In this document: positions 1 to 7,281 of the stretch, piece after piece
How the letters are laid out: each line of letters opens with the position of its first letter
How positions within the stretch are numbered: position 1 is the first letter of the stretch
Source of the DNA: an uncultured Roseburia sp.
GTDB lineage: Bacteria > Bacillota_A > Clostridia > Lachnospirales > Lachnospiraceae
Assembly: GCA_900753715.1 (NCBI GenBank)
Contig: CAAEAE010000070.1
Coordinates: 1-16,682 of the forward strand
DNA length: 16,682 nt
Reading direction: 5' to 3'
Translations under genes and position numbers: made by a program
Notes under the pieces: model-generated
The model's input: only the letters and a program-made list of their open reading frames with translations
Database searches by the model: none
Told to the model about the DNA's origin: nothing

Positions 1-1073
1 CTCTTGCGTGACTGATCTCCTGCATACATTCCGCCAATCTGTGGAATCGTAATATGTGACTCATCCACGATAATCAGATAATCATCCTTAAAATAATCCA
101 TCAGCGTATGCGGTGTCGCCCCCGCCGGAAGCCCTGCCAGATGTCTGGAATAGTTCTCGATTCCGCTGCAGAAACCGGTCTCTTTTAACATCTCGATATC
201 AAAATTCGTCCGCTCCGCAATGCGCTGTGCCTCTAACAGCTTATCCTCCCCCTTAAAGTACTTCACACGCTCCTGCAGTTCTTCCTCAATGGCATCACAC
301 GCCTTTAGAATCTTCTCCTGTGGCACTACATAATGGGATGCCGGAAATACGGCAAAATGCTGTAAGCTGCACTTTACCTCCCCGGTCAGCACATCTATCT
401 CGGTAATGCGGTCAATCTCATCCCCGAAAAACTCCACGCGCACCGCGGTATCCCCAAAGTTGGCAGGAAATATCTCAAGCGTATCCCCACGCACACGAAA
501 CGTTCCTCTGTGAAAATCCATATCGTTTCTGGTGTACTGAATATCAATCAGTGCACGGATGACATCATCCCGGTCACGCTCCATGCCGGGACGCAGCGAT
601 ACCATCATATCCAGGAAGTCGTCCGGACTTCCCAGACCATAGATGCAGGAAACGGATGCAATTACGATGACATCCTTGCGCTCTGCCAACGCCGCCGTGG
701 CGGAAAGCCGCAGCTTGTCAATCTCCTCATTGATTGCAGAATCCTTCGCGATATAGGTATCCGTCTGCGGCACATATGCCTCCGGCTGATAATAATCGTA
801 GTATGACACAAAATACTCGACTGCATTTTCCGGGAAAAATTCTTTAAACTCCCCGTAAAGCTGCGCCGCCAGTGTCTTATTATGGGAAATAATCAATGTC
901 GGTTTATTCAATTGTGCAATTACATTCGCCATTGTAAAGGTCTTGCCGGAACCGGTGACACCTAACAATGTCTGAAACTGATTTCCCTCCCGAAATCCCT
1001 GTACCAGTGCCTCAATTGCCTGCGGCTGGTCTCCTGTGGGCTGGTATGGGGAGTGTAATTTAAAATGATCCAT
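1..1073 (-). CDS. uvrB: UvrB, excinuclease ABC subunit B (N-terminal part, cut by window edge)
   Basis: UvrB is the DNA-damage-verifying helicase subunit of the UvrABC nucleotide excision repair complex in the cytoplasm. The frame is open from the ATG at 1073 to the window edge and gives 357 residues of a protein that is normally about 660 residues, so the helicase C-terminal half and UVR domain lie outside. Visible are the Walker A motif GVTGSGKT (residues 38-45), the DNA-clamping beta-hairpin region with [20 protein letters not shown], and near the edge the conserved [20 protein letters not shown] segment. The start is supported by GGAGG four bases upstream. A LexA box and a promoter lie in the leader, consistent with SOS control known for uvrB in Firmicutes. 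Identity is essentially certain; only the 3' end is unknown. Confidence 0.97.
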   Translation of the reverse strand, partial: MDHFKLHSPYQPTGDQPQAIEALVQGFREGNQFQTLLGVTGSGKTFTMANVIAQLNKPTLIISHNKTLAAQLYGEFKEFFPENAVEYFVSYYDYYQPEAYVPQTDTYIAKDSAINEEIDKLRLSATAALAERKDVIVIASVSCIYGLGSPDDFLDMMVSLRPGMERDRDDVIRALIDIQYTRNDMDFHRGTFRVRGDTLEIFPANFGDTAVRVEFFGDEIDRITEIDVLTGEVKCSLQHFAVFPASHYVVPQEKILKACDAIEEELQERVKYFKGEDKLLEAQRIAERTNFDIEMLKETGFCSGIENYSRHLAGLPAGATPHTLMDYFKDDYLIIVDESHITIPQIGGMYAGDQSRK

Positions 1074-1114
1074 AAAACCTCCAATGAATTTTATTCTGCA
1101 CCATTTGTGCTTGT

Positions 1115-1123
1115 ATTATATCA
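1115..1123 (-). promoter_or_regulatory. uvrB extended -10 promoter element
   Basis: On the minus strand the sequence reads TGATATAAT, a consensus TATAAT with the TGn extension that can replace a good -35. The best -35 position (about 1138-1143, TGTACT) is poor, which fits an extended -10 promoter. It lies about 40 bases upstream of the uvrB start. It is inferred from sequence only. Confidence 0.55.
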
Positions 1124-1151
1124 GACTTTCCTGCAAAAGTACAGAGAAAAT

Positions 1152-1165
1152 CGAACTTTTGTTCT
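1152..1165 (-). promoter_or_regulatory. LexA (DinR) SOS box upstream of uvrB
   Basis: The plus strand reads CGAACTTTTGTTCT. It matches the Gram-positive LexA consensus CGAAC-N4-GTTCG in nine of the ten half-site bases, with the exact four-base spacing. It sits roughly 30 bases upstream of the extended -10 of uvrB, near -45 to -58, so it would act from just upstream of the promoter or on a second start not recognised here. uvrB is a classic SOS gene in Bacillus and clostridia. Confidence 0.75.
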
Positions 1166-1196
1166 GTTTTCTCTTTTTTTATGCAGACATTCCTAT

Positions 1197-1229
1197 AAAA
1201 AAGGACTGGCCCCCAGACGGAAGCCAGCC
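1197..1229 (-). terminator. Rho-independent terminator after fprA
   Basis: On the minus strand GGCTGGC (1229-1223) pairs with GCCAGTC (7 bp, one G-U) across an 11-12 base loop. It is followed by C and six T residues (1202-1197). It lies 36 bases past the fprA stop and before the uvrB leader, so it separates the two transcripts. Confidence 0.7.
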
Positions 1230-1264
1230 GATTTTCTCTGTGCCAAAAAAGCTGTTGTCTATTT

Positions 1265-2473
1265 CTATACCTGTTTCATACTTGCTGCAATGGCATCAGC
1301 AAGTGCATCGAGTTCCCCTTTCTGTTCTGCGTGCATGGCAGATTTCACTGTAACCTGTGCATCGAGAACCGACATATCCTTCATCGCCTCAAGCTCTGCG
1401 CGCATCTGCTTTGCAGTGGTTGCTGCCCAGGTTCCGTTTTCTAACAGTGCAACGGTCTTTTTCTGAACCGCAAGTGCTTTCATATCAGAGAGAAGGTTCT
1501 CCATCACCGGATAAATGCCGCCGTTGTAGGTCGGTGCTGCAAATACAAGATGGCTGACACGGAAAATCTCGCTGATTAATTCGGATACGTGCGTATTGGA
1601 CACGTCGTATACCGCAATATTTTTGATTTCTCTGTCTGCAAGTGCTCCTGCAAGCGCATCTGCCGCACTCGCCGTATTTCCATACATCGACGCATATAAG
1701 ATTGCAACCGCGTTATCCTCTGCCTCGTAAGTACTCCATTTCTGATACTTGTCCAGAATATAACCCAAATCCTGTCTCCATACCGGTCCATGCAGTGGGC
1801 AGATAACAGCGATTTCAAGCGAAGCCGCCTTTTTTAACAACGCCTGCACGGAAGCGCCATATTTTCCTACAATATTCGTATAATAACGTCTCGCATCGTC
1901 CAGCCAGTCTCTGTCAAAATTAACCTCATCAGCAAACAGATTGCCGTTGATTGCTCCGAAGGTTCCAAAACCGTCTGCGGAAAACAGCACCTTGTCCGCA
2001 TCATCGTAAGTCACCATTGCTTCCGGCCAGTGTACCATCGGCGCCATCACAAAATGAAGCGTATGCTTTCCGGTGGAAAGGGTGTCTCCCTCTTTCACGG
2101 TAATGGCACGCTCCGCATAATCTGTTCCGAAGAACTGGCGAATCATTCCAAAGGTCTTGGCATTTCCGATAATCTGAATCTGCGGATATCTGCGGATAAT
2201 ATCGCCAATCATTGCACAGTGGTCTGGCTCCATGTGGTTTACTACAAGATAATCAAGCGTTCTCTCCCCGAGTGCTGCTTCCAGATTCTCAAAAAACTGT
2301 CCGGCCACGGAAGCATCCACGGTGTCCAGCAATACATTTTTTTCATCTAAAAGCACATAGGCATTATAAGATACCCCGCGTGGAATCGGGAAAATATTCT
2401 CAAATAATGCCAGTCTTCTGTCACTTGCACCTACCCATACGATATCTTCTGTCACATTTTTAATATTGTACAT
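1265..2473 (-). CDS. fprA: Flavodiiron protein (A-type flavoprotein), O2/NO reductase
   Basis: The 402-residue protein has the two-domain layout of flavodiiron proteins, which are cytoplasmic enzymes that reduce O2 to water or NO to N2O and protect anaerobes. Residues 1 to about 250 form a metallo-beta-lactamase-like domain. All seven expected di-iron ligands can be placed: H80, E82, D84 and H85 in HMEPDH, H148 in MVHW, D167 in SADG, and H228 in PLHGP. Residues about 256-402 form a flavodoxin domain starting AVAILYASMYGNT, the FMN phosphate-binding loop. No rubredoxin domain is fused, so an outside electron donor is needed. AGGAGG lies 9 bases before the ATG. It follows secA with 68 bases between and no clear promoter of its own, so part of its expression may be read-through. 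NO versus O2 preference cannot be read from the sequence. Confidence 0.95.
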   Translation of the reverse strand: MYNIKNVTEDIVWVGASDRRLALFENIFPIPRGVSYNAYVLLDEKNVLLDTVDASVAGQFFENLEAALGERTLDYLVVNHMEPDHCAMIGDIIRRYPQIQIIGNAKTFGMIRQFFGTDYAERAITVKEGDTLSTGKHTLHFVMAPMVHWPEAMVTYDDADKVLFSADGFGTFGAINGNLFADEVNFDRDWLDDARRYYTNIVGKYGASVQALLKKAASLEIAVICPLHGPVWRQDLGYILDKYQKWSTYEAEDNAVAILYASMYGNTASAADALAGALADREIKNIAVYDVSNTHVSELISEIFRVSHLVFAAPTYNGGIYPVMENLLSDMKALAVQKKTVALLENGTWAATTAKQMRAELEAMKDMSVLDAQVTVKSAMHAEQKGELDALADAIAASMKQV

Positions 2474-2500
2474 TCTTCTTGCCTCCTAAATTTCAATTCT

Positions 2501-2527
2501 AAAACACCCTGCATAAAATTATGCAGG
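2501..2527 (-). terminator. Probable terminator after secA
   Basis: A perfect inverted repeat with arms CCTGCATA and TATGCAGG (2508-2527) has a four-base loop. On the minus strand it is followed by GTGTTTTAG, a short interrupted T-tract. On the plus strand it is followed by ATGCTTTTGTTTT, but no plus-strand gene needs it. It lies 15 bases past the secA stop. The weak T-tract suggests partial read-through into fprA. Confidence 0.55.
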
Positions 2528-2541
2528 ATGCTTTTGTTTTC

Positions 2542-5109
2542 CTACGCCATTCTTCCACAGCACTGTTTATATTTTTTGCCGGATCCACACGGACACGGAT
2601 CATTCGGATAAACTTTTGCAGCGACACGTTTCTTCGGGGTGTTTGCGGAATCATCCTTGTTGGTTCCGGTCACCTTTGCCACCTGCTCACGTTCTACCTT
2701 CTGTTCAATCTTGACATGGTAGAGCAGACGCACGGTATCTTCCTGAATATTTGCAATCATATCGTCAAACATATCGAAACCTGCCATCTTGTATTCTACT
2801 AACGGGTCTCTCTGTCCATATGCCTGTAAACCAATTCCCTGACGAAGCTGTTCCATATCGTCGATGTGGTCCATCCACTTACGGTCGATAACTTTTAAGA
2901 GCACCACGCGCTCTAACTCGCGGAACTGCTCCGGCTCCGGAAACTCGGTCTCCTTTGCCTCGTAAAGCTTTACAGCGCGCTCCTTTAAGGTATGCTTTAA
3001 CTCTTTATTGTTCTTAATGGAATCCAAATCTTCCATTGTTACCGGCTCTAACGGAATAATGGAAGTCAGAAGCTGGTTGAGTTCATTGAGGTCCCACTCT
3101 TCTTTCGGAAGGTCAGAAGAGATACAGGTATCTACACAGCTCTCCACACGATCGGTAATCATCTTAAAGATGACATCGCGCATGCTCTCGCCATTTAATA
3201 CTCTAAGACGCTCTGCATAAATAATCTCTCTCTGGTCATTCATAACCTGATCATATTCTAACAGGTTCTTACGAATTCCAAAGTTGTTACCCTCGATACG
3301 GGTCTGTGCCTTCTCAATGGCATTTGTCAGCATCTTATGCTGAATCGGCTCGTTCTCCGGTACACCGAGTGTGTTAAACACTTCCATTAACTTCTCGGAA
3401 CCAAACAGACGCATCAGGTCGTCCTCAAGGGAGATAAAGAACTGAGATTCACCCGGGTCTCCCTGACGTCCGGCACGTCCGCGCAACTGGTTGTCGATAC
3501 GTCTGGACTCGTGGCGCTCAGTACCGATAATCTTAAGACCTCCGGCAGCCTTTGCCTCATCGTCAAGCTTGATATCCGTACCACGTCCTGCCATGTTGGT
3601 TGCAATCGTTACGGCTCCGTGTGCACCGGCTCCTGCAACAATCTCTGCCTCCATCTCATGGAATTTTGCGTTCAATACGGTGTGCGGGATTCCCTCTCTC
3701 TTTAACAGTCCGCTGATAATCTCGGATGTTTCGATGGTAATCGTACCGACAAGTACCGGCTGTCCCTTTGCGTGTGCTTCCTTAACAGCCTCTACGACGG
3801 CGTGATATTTTTCTTTCTTGGTCTTGTATACAATGTCGTGATGGTCAATACGGGCAACCGGACGGTTGGTCGGAATCTCGATTACATCCATGCCGTAGAT
3901 ATCACGGAACTCTTTCTCTTCTGTAAGAGCCGTACCGGTCATACCGGCTTTCTTCTCGAACTTGTTAAAGAAGTTCTGGAAGGTAATGGTTGCAAGGGTC
4001 TTGCTCTCACGTTTTACCTTAACGTGCTCCTTCGCCTCAATTGCCTGATGCAGACCGTCTGAATAACGGCGTCCCGGCATGATACGTCCGGTAAACTCAT
4101 CTACAATCATAACCTGGTCATCTTTTACAACGTAATCCTGGTCGCGGAACATTAAGTTATGTGCACGCAGTGCGAGGATGACATTGTGCTGGATTTCAAG
4201 GTTCTCCGGGTCAGCAAGGTTGTCAATTTTAAAGAACTGCTCTACCTTGTGGACACCTTCCTGTGTCAGACTTACAACCTTGTCCTTCTCATTTACCACG
4301 AAGTCACCGGATTCTTCCTGCTCCACACCCATGATGGCATCCATCTTGGTGTATTCCGGAACATCCTCACCACGCTTCATCTGATTGGCAAGAATATCAC
4401 ATGCCTCGTATAATCTTGTGGACTTGCCGCTCTGACCGGAAATGATAAGCGGTGTACGCGCCTCATCAATCAATACGGAGTCCACCTCATCGATGATTGC
4501 ATAGTGAAGTCCGCGCTGAACAAGCTGCTCCTTGTAAATGACCATGTTGTCTCTCAGATAATCAAATCCAAGCTCGTTGTTGGTCACATACGTAATATCA
4601 CAATTATAAGCATCCCGGCGCTCATCGTTGCTCATATCATTTAACACGACACCGACTTTCAGTCCGAGGAATTCATGTACCTGTCCCATCCACTCTGCAT
4701 CACGCTTTGCCAGATAATCGTTGACGGTGACGATGCAGACGCCTTTTCCTTCAAGTGCATTTAAGTATGCCGGCAATGTGGAGACAAGTGTCTTTCCTTC
4801 ACCGGTACGCATCTCTGCGATACGTCCCTGATGTAAAATAATACCACCGATAATCTGCACACGGTAATGCTCCATTCCAAGCACACGTCTTGCAGCCTCG
4901 CGCACGGTTGCATATGCTTCCGGCAGCAACTGGTCTAATGTTTCTCCTTTTTCGAACCGTTCTTTATATTCTCTCGTCTTGTTTCTTAATTCTTCATCCG
5001 AAAGTGCCTGCATGGCATCCCGGTAAGATTCTACCTTATCTGCGATAGGATAGATACGTTTCAGTTCCCGCTCACTGTGGGTTCCGAAGATTTTTGTCAA
5101 TGCGCTCAT
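2542..5109 (-). CDS. secA: SecA, preprotein translocase ATPase
   Basis: SecA is the motor ATPase that pushes unfolded preproteins through the SecYEG channel at the membrane. The 855-residue protein is of normal size. It shows the Walker A motif MRTGEGKT (100-107), the [18 protein letters not shown]-box segment (207-220), the preprotein cross-linking region, [13 protein letters not shown] and the [20 protein letters not shown] helicase segment. It ends with the zinc-binding SEC-C tail, with cysteines C839, C841, C850 and C851 in [13 protein letters not shown]; this tail binds SecB or ribosomes in other bacteria. The ATG at 5109 is preceded by AGGAG. It has its own sigma-A promoter, divergent from the TSCPD gene. 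The downstream neighbour is fprA, not prfB as in Bacillus. Confidence 0.98.
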   Translation of the reverse strand: MSALTKIFGTHSERELKRIYPIADKVESYRDAMQALSDEELRNKTREYKERFEKGETLDQLLPEAYATVREAARRVLGMEHYRVQIIGGIILHQGRIAEMRTGEGKTLVSTLPAYLNALEGKGVCIVTVNDYLAKRDAEWMGQVHEFLGLKVGVVLNDMSNDERRDAYNCDITYVTNNELGFDYLRDNMVIYKEQLVQRGLHYAIIDEVDSVLIDEARTPLIISGQSGKSTRLYEACDILANQMKRGEDVPEYTKMDAIMGVEQEESGDFVVNEKDKVVSLTQEGVHKVEQFFKIDNLADPENLEIQHNVILALRAHNLMFRDQDYVVKDDQVMIVDEFTGRIMPGRRYSDGLHQAIEAKEHVKVKRESKTLATITFQNFFNKFEKKAGMTGTALTEEKEFRDIYGMDVIEIPTNRPVARIDHHDIVYKTKKEKYHAVVEAVKEAHAKGQPVLVGTITIETSEIISGLLKREGIPHTVLNAKFHEMEAEIVAGAGAHGAVTIATNMAGRGTDIKLDDEAKAAGGLKIIGTERHESRRIDNQLRGRAGRQGDPGESQFFISLEDDLMRLFGSEKLMEVFNTLGVPENEPIQHKMLTNAIEKAQTRIEGNNFGIRKNLLEYDQVMNDQREIIYAERLRVLNGESMRDVIFKMITDRVESCVDTCISSDLPKEEWDLNELNQLLTSIIPLEPVTMEDLDSIKNNKELKHTLKERAVKLYEAKETEFPEPEQFRELERVVLLKVIDRKWMDHIDDMEQLRQGIGLQAYGQRDPLVEYKMAGFDMFDDMIANIQEDTVRLLYHVKIEQKVEREQVAKVTGTNKDDSANTPKKRVAAKVYPNDPCPCGSGKKYKQCCGRMA

Positions 5110-5161
5110 TACAAACTCCTATTCCTGTCCTGTTTTTACAGATTTGCGGTCTAATCCCCGC

Positions 5162-5177
5162 ACAATACCGATATTGT
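5162..5177. other. Inverted repeat over the secA -10 region (possible operator)
   Basis: A perfect 6-4-6 dyad, ACAATA-CCGA-TATTGT, overlaps five bases of the secA -10 hexamer (5173-5178) and extends over the likely transcription start. It is placed where a repressor would block polymerase. No known regulator is recognised from the half-sites, and an AT-rich dyad of this size can arise by chance. Confidence 0.35.
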
Positions 5178-5201
5178 AACACTTTTTCCACTTCACCACA
5201 A
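5173..5201 (-). promoter_or_regulatory. secA sigma-A promoter
   Basis: On the minus strand TTGTGG (5201-5196), a 17-base spacer and TACAAT (5178-5173) form a good vegetative promoter. It lies about 65 bases upstream of the secA ATG. It is back-to-back with the plus-strand promoter at 5256-5284. Confidence 0.6.
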
Positions 5202-5255
5202 CCTAAATAGTAGTAAAGGTTTTATAAATTTTTTGTGAACAGAACGGAAAATGGC

Positions 5256-5284
5256 TTGCATCCGGGGAATCCTGCGTATATACT
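5256..5284 (+). promoter_or_regulatory. Sigma-A promoter of the TSCPD gene
   Basis: TTGCAT (5256-5261), a 17-base spacer and TATACT (5279-5284) give a near-consensus promoter, with a start expected near 5291 and a leader of about 59 bases. It lies inside the apparent upstream extension of the reading frame, which argues that translation starts at 5350 and not at 5251. Confidence 0.65.
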
Positions 5285-5349
5285 CTAGTTGGACACAGTT
5301 ACCGCAAGGTCAGGTTACATTTATTGATAAAACAGGAGGATTTTTGTTT

Positions 5350-5613
5350 ATGACTTATGCATACAAAACCAAAGGAACCTGTTCCACGCTGATTGAGCTG
5401 GAACTCGATGGAAATATTGTACACAATGTAAAATTTACCGGCGGCTGCAACGGCAATCTTCAGGCAATTCCAAAGCTTGTCGAAGGACTTACCGTTGAGC
5501 AGGTCGAGCAGAAAATTGGCGGCATCTCCTGCAACGGAAAAGGTACTTCCTGCGGAGACCAGCTTGCAAAAGCATGCAGAGAGGCATATGAGGCAAGCAA
5601 AGCTGCCAACTAA
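5350..5613 (+). CDS. TSCPD domain protein, small cysteine-rich (function unknown)
   Basis: The 87-residue protein matches the short stand-alone TSCPD family of clostridia. The same domain name is used for a C-terminal cysteine-rich segment of some B12-dependent ribonucleotide reductases. Five cysteines are visible: C11, C33 in FTGGCNGN, C61, C68 in the TSCGDQ motif that gives the domain its name, and C76. Metal or Fe-S binding is plausible but unproven. The start at ATG 5350 is chosen because AGGAGG lies 10 bases upstream and the promoter overlaps the longer frame. It is the only protein gene on the plus strand here. It is monocistronic and closed by a strong terminator. I do not know its cellular role. 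Confidence 0.88.
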   Translation: MTYAYKTKGTCSTLIELELDGNIVHNVKFTGGCNGNLQAIPKLVEGLTVEQVEQKIGGISCNGKGTSCGDQLAKACREAYEASKAAN

Positions 5614-5709
5614 TTTGGATGAGCTTTCATGAACCGTAAAACGGATTACAGAAGAAAAGCGACATTTATTTTTATCCAGACAGCTGGCTCTTCAGGTGGT
5701 TCATCTTAG

Positions 5710-5752
5710 AAAAAACTGCTACGTCATGCAAGCATGACGTAGCAGCTTTTTT
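5710..5752. terminator. Strong bidirectional terminator between TSCPD gene and dpaB
   Basis: CTGCTACGTCATGC and GCATGACGTAGCAG form a perfect inverted repeat (5716-5745), giving about 12 paired bases with a six-base loop. On the plus strand it is followed by CTTTTTTATTTT and on the minus strand by six T residues. It therefore can end both convergent transcripts. The roughly 100 bases between the TSCPD stop and this hairpin hold no gene. Confidence 0.9.
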
Positions 5753-5762
5753 ATTTTCTTAT

Positions 5763-6353
5763 TTAACTGTTCAAATCACAGAGCACCGGCTGCAACTGTT
5801 TTCCGTTTAACGCATATTCGATGGTTTCCGGCAAAAGCTCCATCTTCGCTACCAGCGAGTTTGGTTTACTTTTGTAGTTATCCTGTCCGAAAGGGACAAA
5901 ATACACGTTTTTCATATTCAAAAGCATTCCGATGTTCTTAAAGTTCGCGCCGAGCGCATCGTTTGTGGAAATGGCAATCACGAGCGGTTTTCCGTTTCTC
6001 ATGTGCGCCTTTGTCGCCATGAGCACCGGTGTATCCGTAATCCCGTTGCACAGCTTCGCCGCTGAATTGCCGGTGCACGGCGCAATCACCATAATATCGA
6101 GAAAATTATTCGGTCCGATAGGCTCCGCCGCGCAGATGGTGCGGATTCCCTCATTTCCGGTAATCTCACAGATTCCCTCCACATATTCTCTCGCACTGCC
6201 AAACCGTGTATCGCAGGTCTGCGCATTAAAGGAAAAAATGGGGATCACATTCGCCCCCATATCCTTTAACCGCTGTATCTCTTTGCGAGTCTTCGCAAAC
6301 GTACAGAAAGAACCCGTTATCCCCAGTCCGATATTATATTTTGAAAAATCCAT
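5763..6353 (-). CDS. dpaB: Dipicolinate synthase subunit B
   Basis: DpaB (SpoVFB) is the flavoprotein-like subunit of dipicolinate synthase. With DpaA it makes dipicolinic acid from the dihydrodipicolinate precursor in the mother cell, for export into the forespore, where it gives heat resistance with calcium. The 196 residues match the family's usual length. It starts with the nucleotide-binding segment IGLGITGSFCTFAK and has the flavoprotein features ANVIPIFSFNAQ, DIMVIAPCTGNSAAKLCNGI and VIAISTNDALGANFKN. The ATG lies 2 bases after the dpaA stop, with AGGG inside the end of dpaA, so the two are one operon and probably translated together. The presence of this gene indicates a spore former that uses SpoVF and not the EtfA route of some clostridia. 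Confidence 0.95.
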   Translation of the reverse strand: MDFSKYNIGLGITGSFCTFAKTRKEIQRLKDMGANVIPIFSFNAQTCDTRFGSAREYVEGICEITGNEGIRTICAAEPIGPNNFLDIMVIAPCTGNSAAKLCNGITDTPVLMATKAHMRNGKPLVIAISTNDALGANFKNIGMLLNMKNVYFVPFGQDNYKSKPNSLVAKMELLPETIEYALNGKQLQPVLCDLNS

Positions 6354-6355
6354 TC

Positions 6356-7231
6356 TTATTCCCTGCTTTCTGCGGTCAGAAGAACATCCTCCTGCCGCTG
6401 TTTGCGGAGCGTAAATCTTTCAATTGCCCGGTCTAAGATATAGGCACTTTCCTTCGGCGCATACTTTCCGGGGATACCAAGCAGCAGATCCGCCCTGATT
6501 CCGTGCTTTTTTGCACACTCAAAATCACACCCGCCCGGGGCAGAGGCAATATCTAAGATATAGGCGTCCCGGGGCAGTTCACGGATAATCAGCTCCGAGA
6601 TAACCTGAGCCGGAACCGTGTTGACTAACATGGCTGCGCCCATGGCTTCCTCCGGTCCAAACGCAAAATCCACCGCGTAAAAACCGTCACTTTTTGCCTG
6701 TTTGCGCACTTCCCGCCTTCTCGCTAACACCGTAACCCGCGCGCCAAGTGCCGCAAGGCGCATTGCAACTGCCTTTCCGCAATATCCATACCCGGAAACC
6801 AGAACTTTGGCATCCTTAATGTTATACGGGCTCTGCCGCACCAGCTCTGCAATCACGCCCTCCGCGGTCGCCACGGCGTTCTCCTCGGTCACAATGGAAT
6901 CCTCCATAAAGTCGAGGTAGGAAATTGCCCGGCGTTCAAGCATTTTTTTCTGCTCCCCGGAAAAACATCCCCCCAGCACAAGTGTGTGTTTGGTCAGGTC
7001 TTTGTTCAATATATCGTTCAGTCGTTCCTGTTCCGGAATTTTGGATACGGGAATGGGCAGGATCAACGTGTCTGCCTCAGCCAGAAAATCACTCAGTTTT
7101 TCCAGTTGTTCCAGGACGGCATTGCTGTTTCTGATATCCAGGCAGCGTACGTTGCGTCCTTTTTTCGTCAGAATCTCTGCCAGATATACCTGACGCATAT
7201 CACTGATAAAAAGTATGGTCTGTCTGTTCAT
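6356..7231 (-). CDS. dpaA: Dipicolinate synthase subunit A
   Basis: DpaA (SpoVFA) is the NAD(P)-binding, dehydrogenase-like subunit of dipicolinate synthase. The 291 residues match the family. An N-terminal domain with LILPIPVSKIP is followed by a Rossmann fold with GYGYCG (147-152) in VLVSGYGYCGKAVAMRLA. Further on are the family-like stretches VNTVPAQVIS and YILDIASAPGGCDFE. The ATG at 7231 has GGGAG 10 bases upstream. A sigma-K-type promoter lies in the 50-base gap before the gene, so it is likely made only in the mother cell late in sporulation. In Bacillus subtilis this operon continues with asd, dapG and dapA; here the operon ends after dpaB, and an aspartate kinase of a different type lies 2.6 kb upstream. 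Confidence 0.95.
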   Translation of the reverse strand: MNRQTILFISDMRQVYLAEILTKKGRNVRCLDIRNSNAVLEQLEKLSDFLAEADTLILPIPVSKIPEQERLNDILNKDLTKHTLVLGGCFSGEQKKMLERRAISYLDFMEDSIVTEENAVATAEGVIAELVRQSPYNIKDAKVLVSGYGYCGKAVAMRLAALGARVTVLARRREVRKQAKSDGFYAVDFAFGPEEAMGAAMLVNTVPAQVISELIIRELPRDAYILDIASAPGGCDFECAKKHGIRADLLLGIPGKYAPKESAYILDRAIERFTLRKQRQEDVLLTAESRE

Positions 7232-7253
7232 AAAAATTACGCTCCCTTCCCTT

Positions 7254-7280
7254 TATTATATGAAGAGAGCGTTTGCGTGT
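7254..7280 (-). promoter_or_regulatory. Sigma-K-type sporulation promoter of dpaAB
   Basis: On the minus strand AC (7280-7279), 16 bases and CATATAATA (7262-7254) match the mother-cell sigma-K consensus AC-N16/17-CATAnnnTA at every defined base. The start is expected near 7248, just ahead of the GGGAG ribosome binding site. spoVF is a known sigma-K target in Bacillus. The -10 part would also suit sigma-E, but no ATA is found at the sigma-E -35 distance. Confidence 0.75.
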
Positions 7281-7281
7281 G

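Noticed and set aside
2521..4413. Several plus-strand reading frames opposite secA and fprA
   Set aside because: They are shadows of strongly conserved minus-strand genes and show no family features or ribosome binding sites.
5251..5349. N-terminal extension of the TSCPD protein to an ATG at 5251
   Set aside because: The region contains the promoter (5256-5284) and lacks a ribosome binding site, while AGGAGG precedes the ATG at 5350; the extra residues have no family character.
5629..5703. Inverted arms ATGAACC and GGTTCAT after the TSCPD gene, a possible structured RNA
   Set aside because: Only seven bases pair over about 60 bases, with little consistent structure between, and no promoter is seen; the real terminator is just downstream.
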